From Neurospora intermedia (Eukaryota > Ascomycota > Sordariomycetes > Sordariales > Sordariaceae), in contig BTPP01000003.1 in assembly GCA_037102815.1 (NCBI GenBank), positions 3,968,001 to 4,032,000 on the forward strand: a DNA stretch of 64,000 nucleotides. Direction: 5' to 3'. A program made the translations under genes and the position numbers. Below, piece by piece: positions 56,557 through 64,000 of this stretch. The notes beneath the pieces are model-generated. The model was not told where the DNA came from and made no database searches. It was given only the letters and a program-made list of their open reading frames with translations. Position 1 is the first letter of the stretch; every line of letters begins with the position of its first letter.

Positions 56557-57913
56557 AGCAGTGTTGCTCGTCGCGACACTGATCTATTAGTATCTACAGG
56601 ATGGTTGAAGGAGTGGGAGAACACCACGATATACGAGTGGTTGAGGAGTGGACGGAAGTTACCTACTTGCCTTTTTGACGGGAATCGAATGTACGTTGCG
56701 AGCACGCGGTCCAATGCTGGTTTGTTTGCTGCAGCCAGCTAGCTCGAGACCTCTGGTCAACTTGTTCATGCGTTCCAATGAGAAGTTGACGCGTTTTCGA
56801 TGATAGGGGGCTGAGAGTTAGTATGATATGTCGAACTTCGCATTGATAATGTGTTACCGCATAAATTCTATACACTTGAAGTACTGTTGCGACGTTCATG
56901 ATGAGTTATCATGTGTCTTACTTGGGATACAGAACTAATACACAACCCAGCATTGGACTGTATTGTAAAATTCAAGATCTTTGAAAGGATCCGTGCAGCC
57001 CCATGCTTGACCGAGACATAGCCGAGAACAGTTTTACGTGCTCCGTACGCGACGGTGTGCGTAGCGAAGACCCGTGTATTGTTACATATTACCTATCCAT
57101 GCACGCTGCGTATTGTAACGAATACCCTAAACTGGGAAAACTTACGTACCGAGCGTTCGTCCCGCTTCCACGGGCGTGGCGTTCATGGAGCGGGCCGCGC
57201 TTTTACTTCCCGTCATGTTTTAGCGTCCTTGAGGTTTCTGTCCGACAAGGGCGGCCGGTGGGACGGCGGGACTGGACTGCGTCCGTGCCTCGTGAAAAGT
57301 TCCCGTTACTTTCAGTTCCGTTTACGTAACTTGCAATTCTTCTGCCGAGTGGATCACAACTTCTTTTCTCCTCTTTGCCCTGTCAGCTTCACCTCCTCGT
57401 ACTCGTTTCAATTTTGATTGTTAAGAACTGATGGATGGCCTTATCAGTCAATCCCCAGGCTACAAAGTTCTGGTGCGCACTGGCGCAGTGCTGCTCGGGA
57501 TGATTCCCATTCGTCGAATTAGGCTTAATTGAGAAATCAACAGATCGGCAAAGATACCGAGGGTGCAATGTCATTGGTAGAAATTATGGCGTAATCATGG
57601 CGTTCCATTTCCGGCTGGGGAACATAAGAGCGGATGATGTCACGATATCCAAGAGAGAGATTGCTTCTTGGAAGTGTCCTGTGGTCGACAATTAGTAACT
57701 ACCTCAGGGTACTCTGCCTCGTCTGTCAAGTGAAACCTCCCTTTACCCCGGCTGTTCCGGCAGTTTCATTGTTGAGCAACGTTTCACTACCTACCTATAT
57801 CAATTGTTTACTTTACCCTTCCGCCACTCCTCACGTTATCACCATCAAGGCCAAACAACCCAGGTCAAATTCAAGGCCCACCTTCAACAACTCAGCATTC
57901 GGAAGTAGCAAGG
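56557..57913. other. Intergenic, no supported gene
   Basis: About 1.36 kb upstream of the Shb17-like gene. The ORF 57003-57329 has no recognisable family. Nothing else seen. Confidence 0.5.
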
Positions 57914-59294
57914 ATGTCAACACCCCGGGTATTCATTATCAGACATGGCGAGACCGCATGGTCTATTGATGGCCGTCACACTGGCTCGACCGACATCCCG
58001 TTGACAGCGAATGGCGAGAAGCGCGTCAAGGCGACGGGGAAAGCGCTTATAGGTGATGACCGCCTTATTGTTCCCAAGAAGCTGGCCCATATGTGAGTGA
58101 ACTTGCAAATTACCCAATCGGTTCGGTTCCCCTTTTGAATGAGAAAAAAAAAAAAAGAAAAAGAAAAAGAGGAAAAAAAGAGGAAAAAAAGAGGAAAAAA
58201 GACGAAAAGAGGAGAAGAAGAAGAAGGAAAGAAGTTTAAAAGAGACAACACTGAGTGTATAGATAGCCAAGATGCGCTGATGAACGATGGTATAACCAGA
58301 CAGTCCGCGGTCGGTACCGTTCAGCTGACTTTGGCCTGTGGCGGTTTTCAAATACCACGTTTCTGGAGCCAACAATGACCCGCACACTAAGTAACACTAC
58401 CTACTATGCATACAGATACGTATCTCCCCGAAAGAGAGCCCAGCGTACCTTTGAGCTTCTAAACCTCGGTGTCAAAGGTCCGCTGCCATGGGAACGTCAT
58501 GGCGAGTGCGATTCCAAGCCAGTTCCATGCGATGCCGAGGTTGAAGTCACCGAGGATATCCGTGAGTGGGATTATGGTGAATACGAAGGCATCACTAGTC
58601 CGCAAATCAGGGAGAAGAGAAAGCAACAAGGCCTTGATCCCAACTGGGATATTTGGAGGGATGGATGTCCTGGAGGAGAGTGAGTTGTCAACACTGTTCC
58701 TATGCTCCAGCTTGTGTTTCGTTCTTTGTTCTTTAAAATTTTGGTTGCTGATCACAGGAAAATCTCGTCTGCAGGAGTCCCGCAGATGTCAACGCGCGCT
58801 GCGATCGTCTCATCAAAGAAATTCGGGAGAGGTTCCACGCTCCCGCGCTCAATAAGCCCAAGGGAGATCCTGATGCGGAACGGGCCGATGTGTTGATTGT
58901 TGCCCATGGACACATCCTTCGTGCGTTTGCACAGCGATGGACCGGGCTTTCTCTGCACGAGGGACCTTCGTTTTTGCTGGAAGCTGGCGGTGTCGGTACC
59001 TTGAGGTGAGTGCAATCGGCGTTGTATTCATCCATGCCTTGTCACAATTGCAGGAAGCTGACAGGGTCAATGTCAAAGCTACGAACATCACAATATCAAT
59101 GAGCCTGCTATTATTTTGGGCAGTGCTTTTCATGTTGACCTTGAGGGTAAGTCTATGTTGCCAGACATGAACGTGTGGTTGAACGCTGCGTTGCCGTAAC
59201 ATTCTTTTCTCTTATTCCATCACGAAAAAGACTGTTTTCTGTACTGACAGCAGATCTAGATGATGCGAAGTTGGATAAACTGGAGAAGATGTAA
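57914..59294 (+). CDS. SHB17: Histidine-phosphatase superfamily enzyme, sedoheptulose-1,7-bisphosphatase (Shb17) type
   Basis: Five exons (57914-58092, 58416-58679, 58775-59005, 59079-59146, 59254-59294) encode 260 residues; yeast Shb17 has 271. The catalytic histidine is in FIIRHGETAWS, the second in VAHGHILRAFA; YVSPRKRAQRT and EWDYGEYEG complete the active-site set. Introns are 323, 95, 73 and 107 nt; the join LR|SYEHHN matches the family (GGVG...YEHHN). Shb17 dephosphorylates sedoheptulose bisphosphate in riboneogenesis; the broader alternative is an unassigned phosphoglycerate-mutase-like phosphatase. The first intron is unusually long and contains a polypurine run (58141-58233). Confidence 0.88.
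58141..58233 (+). repeat. Polypurine (A/G) tract inside intron 1 of the Shb17-like gene
   Basis: About 93 nt of almost pure A and G with a single pyrimidine near 58203, made of GAAAAA/GGAAAAAAA units. It lies in the middle of the 323-nt intron, upstream of the branch site. Confidence 0.9.
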
Positions 59295-59443
59295 ATCACT
59301 CTCAAACTTCAGGAATGGTAACGAGGGATGGATGTTGAGATGTTCTCGGTAGAGGTGAACAGACCTATTGTGACTGGATATATAGGGCTCTGTTGAGAGT
59401 CCCCCACCAACAATCAGCTACGGTGGATGTCCACATCCACAAG

Positions 59444-59537
59444 TCTTCCGTAGTATAGTGGTCAGTATGTGAGCTTGTCAAGTTTGAACATCAGCCTCGA
59501 TTCGCTCGAGACCCGGGTTCAATTCCCGGCGGGAGAG
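59444..59537 (+). tRNA. tRNA-Asp (anticodon GTC) with a 22-nt intron
   Basis: Acceptor stem 59444-59450 pairs with 59530-59536, and the discriminator is G59537. The anticodon GTC is at 59477-59479 in a stem of TGAGC with GCTCG (59504-59508). An intron at 59481-59502 sits one base 3' of the anticodon, the canonical position. The T arm is CCGGG-TTCAATT-CCCGG (59513-59529). All stems pair, allowing G-U. It lies 150 bp downstream of the Shb17-like gene on the same strand. Confidence 0.93.
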
Positions 59538-59911
59538 ACCTTCTTTTTTTGCCTTTTGCGAGGTTAATCGAAACTGAGATTCGTCTTCTGTCATAGATGA
59601 GTTAGCATTTGCATTTGTGATTTTCTCCTTATTCTCTGTTCCTTTTTCGTTTCCTTTCTCCGTAGCGTTCAATTGGGTTATTTTGGCTGCTTTCCATAAT
59701 AGCCTCGGCGTGGTAACTGAGTCTACCAAAAATCCTCCCGATGTCACTGATACCTGCTTGCATGTCGCTACACACTTGTGAAGAAGTTTTCAATATCATC
59801 AAAGTTCCACTGATGACTAGTAGCATCATGCAAGTGAGTGCATTGAAGCTTTAACATCAGCCATGTCTATCTTATCATATATGGTGTTCCCCAATAGAGC
59901 CCTCCTTGCTC
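59538..59911. other. Intergenic downstream of tRNA-Asp
   Basis: About 0.37 kb. A T-run right after the tRNA (59542-59549) would serve as the RNA polymerase III terminator. Otherwise the 3' region of the methyltransferase gene. Confidence 0.6.
59542..59549 (+). terminator. Likely RNA polymerase III terminator of tRNA-Asp
   Basis: Run of T residues starting a few bases after the tRNA 3' end (TTC followed by T7), the standard Pol III stop signal. Confidence 0.75.
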
Positions 59912-61293
59912 TTATTCCTTGGTACCACGCGCAATGAAGACCTGTCTACGGACCTCCTCAGGCCTCTGTTCCGTGGCCTTGTTGAAGGCAATTCCGATTG
60001 TCTCCAACGCAAAGTCCTTTCCGGCGCCAGCATCTTGGAAGATCTTCTTAACCTGTTCCTCGGAGAAGCCATGGTGCGTGATGGTATGCGAAGCAGCATG
60101 GCCGTCCTGTAATGTGGGTCACATGGATCAGTATTTCATCGTACCTGGAACAGTCCATTTTGAATGCGCGTCTGTAGCCCCAGCTTCGACGATAACCTCA
60201 GGGAAGTCGAAGAAAATAGACGTACATCAGCAACCTTGCCATGAGGCAAGAAGTCCAAGATCAATAGAACACCGCCAGGCCGGAGCCGCTCGACCAGCCT
60301 CTGTGCCGCAAGAGCGGGGTCGTCAAAATGATGGAAGCCTAGCCCGACAACGGCGATATCGAAGAGGTGAAAATCGAAGCCGGAAAACTCCCGGGGATCA
60401 GGATCGTTGGGGTCTAGAAGGTTGCCTTGGTAGGCATACATTTCGTCGCGAGCAAGGCCCTATCGGTACTCGATAGTTAGTTCTCCGTTGCGTACATATT
60501 TCATCAGAGGGAGAGGGAAATAGGTTGTTCACCTGGTTTTCAGCTCTGGCATTGTACTGAGCGACCATGTTCTCTGAGAGATCAATACCGACGCATTGTG
60601 TGGTGTAAGGAGCTAGAGCCTAGAGAAGTTGTTAGACCTCAAACTGCGATCATCCTGATGCGGCGTAGATGTGATGACTGCATGTCGAAACTTTGAACGG
60701 GAAGGGGAGCGGGACTGCCTATCGAAAACTCGGTCTCATAAAGCAAATTGCGCTTTTCAACTGTGTTGAGCGGACCGAGGTAGGATGACTTACTCTAGAC
60801 ACTACAATAATGCGTCAGGTTAGCGATGCTGCGCAGAGAACGAGAAGACAAAAGCGGGAAGCAGGGTATAGACAGCCAACAGCAAGCCACTGGAGCAAGA
60901 TCCCAAACCTAACTACCGGCTCAGAGGCTTTCAAGAAATTCAATCAACAAATGTGCATTGAACTTTCCAGGTCTCTAAGCCTCTCAAATCTTGCTAAGAT
61001 CTCATTAGCCCAACACTGCAAGAAACTAGCACTCACCAACTCCAGTACCACAGGCGTAATCCAGAAGCCTCACGCTTCCAGAATCGGCATCCTCATCTAC
61101 CCACTCGACTCCAATGAAATCAAGCCTGGCCCGGATTTCCTCGACAATCCTGTCCAAGGTTTTTGCGTGCTTAGCATCGTATGCTGCAGCTTCGTTGCTG
61201 TTGTAAGGGAGATGGCGTTAGCGTCTGTTGACCCAGCACACAGGGACCTCGGCTGTCTTACTTGAAGTATTCCTTATTCTGTTCTGAAGCCAT
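59912..61293 (-). CDS. Class I SAM-dependent methyltransferase with an 8-nt microexon
   Basis: Six exons (61293-61262, 61197-61037, 60801-60794, 60619-60533, 60459-60226, 60106-59912) give 238 residues. The SAM-binding motif I, LLDYACGTGVVSRALAP, is assembled only if the 8-nt exon 3 (codons for the last base of Val, then Ser-Arg) is included between introns of 235 and 174 nt. Motif II-type acidic residue is in QCVGIDLSENMV, and later motifs are FDIAVVGLGFHHF and LRPGGVLLILDFLPHG. The C-terminal exon starts DGHAASHTITHHGFSEEQV. This is a small fungal UbiE/Coq5-like methyltransferase; the substrate is not apparent. Every junction is GT-AG and in frame. Confidence 0.87.
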
Positions 61294-62454
61294 GGTAAGC
61301 AAAGCAGCCTCGTCGATAGTCTGGTTTATGCCGATGTGGTTGACAGTATAGTAGCTACAGGAGCCTCCTAGCGTTGTAGGCCGGGGTATGATGTCTAATA
61401 AAGCCGTCCGAGAATCGCGAAAAGCGTGCCCAGGCCCGTTGGATTCGGGTGGGTTTTGCCGCCGACCCGCCGCTGTACGGGTCACGTACCGAACGTAAGC
61501 TTACGCTACATTACGGATAGATGAAAGTGATGGAAAGACCTTTAGAGGTAACGAACGTTTCTCGTTTTTTACTGGTACCGCATTACATCCTGCTTCGTAC
61601 GCTACACGGAGTGGCATGTCTGCCGGACCTTTGCGGCTTCGGCTTCCAAAACGAGCCGACCCCGTCCGGAGCACATACTACACTACTATTTCGTGAACGT
61701 GATCATCTTCCATACTATATTTATAACACTCGAGCGTCTAGTTTACAATCCCATTAGCGGCCAACAAACACTCGTCGGCTTTCGCACATTTCTTACCAAT
61801 TTCCCCGTTAAACTACAGATGGGTGCCCGACAGTGGTTGAATGCATGGCATCGTCCACCTATGACATTTTGGTGTTCTCAACACCTTCCCTTCTCATGCC
61901 GTGCCGTGACGATGCCGCGTGCCGTGCTATACTGCCAAATGACAGAGGCCAATGGCAAACAGCTGCAAACCTTCATGGCTCATGCGCATATGGCAGATTG
62001 CCCATCACACCAACCCAACCGGACCGAAGGTCTCCTGTCAAGGGCTTGCTGACGGGTTGACGATGACAGAGTTCAACAGGCTCAGCCTTGATCGGTCCTG
62101 GCCCACCCAAAACCAACCACCAACGTTCTCTTGCGCGATGTTCCCGTAATCCGTGGTGAGTCACCTTATCCGTAGAAACTTCTACGGTTAGAGTAGCCGC
62201 TTCGGGTCTTATTGGCCGCGAGAAAGGGGCACCCGGGGAGTGTCGATGCGTATGACACCGGGTTGGCAATTCAAGCGAGGATGAAGAATGGTAAGCAATT
62301 TATGATGTAGGCAGGCAATAACCGCTAGAGCACCAATGTTCTTCAACCATTATTTGGGCAAGATCTTAGAAGCAGAACGTGATGAATTTGGTTTCTTGTA
62401 AGCTGCAGCCACCATCGGGACTTAAGAGGCTGGTTGAAGTTGAAGCGCTGTCAA

Positions 62455-62455
<1 letters not shown>

Positions 62456-62486
<31 letters not shown>
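62456..62486 (+). repeat. Poly-A tract (A31)
   Basis: Thirty-one uninterrupted adenines in intergenic DNA. Could be a simple homopolymer or the 3' tail of an old retroposed sequence; no clear target-site duplication was seen. Confidence 0.95.
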
Positions 62487-62488
<2 letters not shown>

Positions 62489-63381
62489 CTTTGTCGGGCT
62501 GACCAAGGTCTTTTCCGAGATCAATTTCCGACGTGCCTTCCTAGGCAGTGATCTAGGGTCAGATGTCTGACCTAGCGCTATTACAAGCATTCCACGGTTG
62601 CCAATTCCTCAAAGCGAAACGGTCGTACGGACATAGTCTCTCCATCACATCCACAACCTTGTACCGTTTTCCGTGTCCACCAGCGACGTGATTGACTTTG
62701 GGAAAAAAGGGACCAAGATCAACAATCATTGCGAGCTGAAGGAAACGTGTACCGGAGCTGTGAACCGAATCCGTCACTTGATCTTTGGGCTAAGTCTTAC
62801 CTACAGCAATGGGATCCCCCACCCCCGCCCGACCCGAATGATCAGATATCACAGAGCCCTTTTGTTTTTTTAAGGAAACAAAGTAAAACACAATTACTGC
62901 AGTACATGGGGTGCCATAGTAGGAGGAGGAGGATGCAGAGCAGGTTTGGATTGACCGGCTCAACCGGAGACGGCACTCGCGCCTATCTTATGGTCGTATG
63001 GGCTCATTCTGCTGTTGAGGAGAAAAGCCGTCATCTGGCTTTACGATCCCGTTTCACTCCACTATCTGGGAGAAGCGGAAGCGGCAAGCTGTGGAGATTC
63101 GGGGAACTAAAAGGGATGAACTTTCCGGGGAGAATGGAAAGGGAAAAAAAAAATGACAGTACACCATATAAATGTAAGCTAATATAGTCGGGTGGGAAGT
63201 CAGCCCAGGTCTGTCAGCTCATCTTTCCAGTAGTAGACAAGGTGGTGCGCACCACCATTATTTTGGACGGCCGCAAGACACAACCTTTCTGGCCATCTTC
63301 GACCGCTTCAAGCCTGTTGAAAACCGTAAACACTAGCTTGACTAGCGTGGTCTCAACATAGTAGCATGGTAGCATTGACTC

Positions 63382-63411
63382 CCGTCCGTCCGCCCGCCCG
63401 CCCGCCCGCCG
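63382..63411. repeat. CCGT/CCGC tetranucleotide repeat
   Basis: About seven 4-bp units changing from CCGT to CCGC. A GC-rich microsatellite in noncoding sequence. Confidence 0.85.
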
Positions 63412-64000
63412 CACCCGGTTTTGTCCAAAATGCTGGCTGACCTGCGGTGCCCGCTGACGACGTGACCAGCCGTTGGAGTGCGTTCGATCCTCCAGGATCC
63501 AAAGGGCTCCCAGCCAGTCGTATCACAAGCGAGGGGGAAAGCGAGAGGACCGCAGAGAAGCTCGAGGTTTCAACTTGCAAACGAGATGTAAATGTAGGGT
63601 CGGCAAGATCAAAGTGCAACTTCAGGCACACGTGTCTGATGACTTTGTACCGTCACATTTTGACAAGACTCGTTTATTGAGGGTTGAGTAGTATTTTCAT
63701 TCCTGGCACTGCAAAGTAATCCAAATTTGTATATACACCGATCGTTGCGAAACATGGCGGGACTGGCAAGCTAATTAGCGATGATTCATCATGAGAAGAG
63801 AGAGGCTCGAGAGGGAGTTGATCAGACATGATATCCAAATCCCATCTGATGGCTGTGCATAGGCGCCACTGTAGCGCTCACGTTGGTTGCTTGCTTACAA
63901 GTAAAGTAGCTGATGGAGGCAACGCCAGATCGAGCCGGTGAGCTTTGGCAAAGACATGCTCCATATGTAGGTACTCCGTAGTTTACACTTCTTGAGCACT

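Larger units (their letters stand above)
61294..64000. other. Terminal 2.7 kb without a supported gene
   Basis: Contains a 31-nt poly-A tract and a CCGC/CCGT tetranucleotide repeat. ORFs such as 62729-63187 have no recognisable family. A gene continuing beyond the window end cannot be excluded. Confidence 0.5.

Noticed and set aside
62729-63187. 152-codon forward ORF near the window end
   Set aside because: Translation lacks any family motif and contains purine simple sequence; no splice sites linking it to another ORF were convincing.
63382-63411. Telomere-like or structured repeat near the window end
   Set aside because: The CCGC/CCGT units do not match TTAGGG-type telomeric repeats; ordinary microsatellite.

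Overview
The window reads as nuclear DNA of a filamentous ascomycete (Pezizomycotina, probably a Sordariomycete). The reasons are short GT-AG introns (mostly 43-150 nt) with CTAAC/CTGA-like branch sites, 0.3-3.4 kb intergenic spacers, large Gln/Pro/Ser-rich disordered proteins, a DUF3716-type gene pair and an Ayg1-like melanin hydrolase. Exon models were built by hand by requiring canonical splice sites, preserved frame and family consensus across each junction. I see no CRISPR array, insertion sequence or virus-like element.

Layout. 1-477: 3' part of an Ayg1-like alpha/beta hydrolase (+). 686-6125: three oxidoreductases, namely a KduD-like short-chain dehydrogenase (-), a zinc polyol dehydrogenase (+) and an aldo-keto reductase (-), which may form a small sugar/polyol cluster. 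7445-8591: Golgi t-SNARE Sed5 (-). 10969-14196 and 16201-22047: two very large, mostly disordered proteins (+). 23608-26016: Sec2, exchange factor for the Sec4 Rab GTPase (-). 26017-29384: a 3.4 kb spacer with no supported gene. 29385-33269: O-mannosyltransferase Pmt1 (-), which here carries a repetitive helical tail ending in KDEL. 34900-36570: splicing factor SF3A1 (+). 37908-38576: retromer sorting nexin Snx3 (+). 40115-41373: pyrimidine nucleotide carrier Rim2 (-). 42615-45303: an RRM protein (-). 47103-47910: Arp2/3 subunit ARPC4 (-). 48718-50441: proteasomal deubiquitinase Ubp6 (+). 51274-52006: small single-span membrane protein (-). 52920-53969 and 54826-56556: tandem Cys-rich DUF3716-type paralogues (+). 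57914-59294: Shb17-like histidine phosphatase (+). 59444-59537: intron-containing tRNA-Asp(GTC). 59912-61293: SAM methyltransferase with an 8-nt microexon (-). 61294-64000: no supported gene.

Most genes are conserved housekeeping functions: secretion (Sed5, Sec2, Pmt1, Snx3), splicing, actin branching, ubiquitin recycling and mitochondrial transport. The least explained items are the KDEL-ended repeat tail of Pmt1, whose presence depends on a 43-nt intron; the DUF3716 tandem pair, which shares a C-terminal helical module present once in one gene and twice in the other; the 1948-residue Gln/Pro-rich protein with five spaced basic-hydrophobic motifs; and several extreme exon structures.
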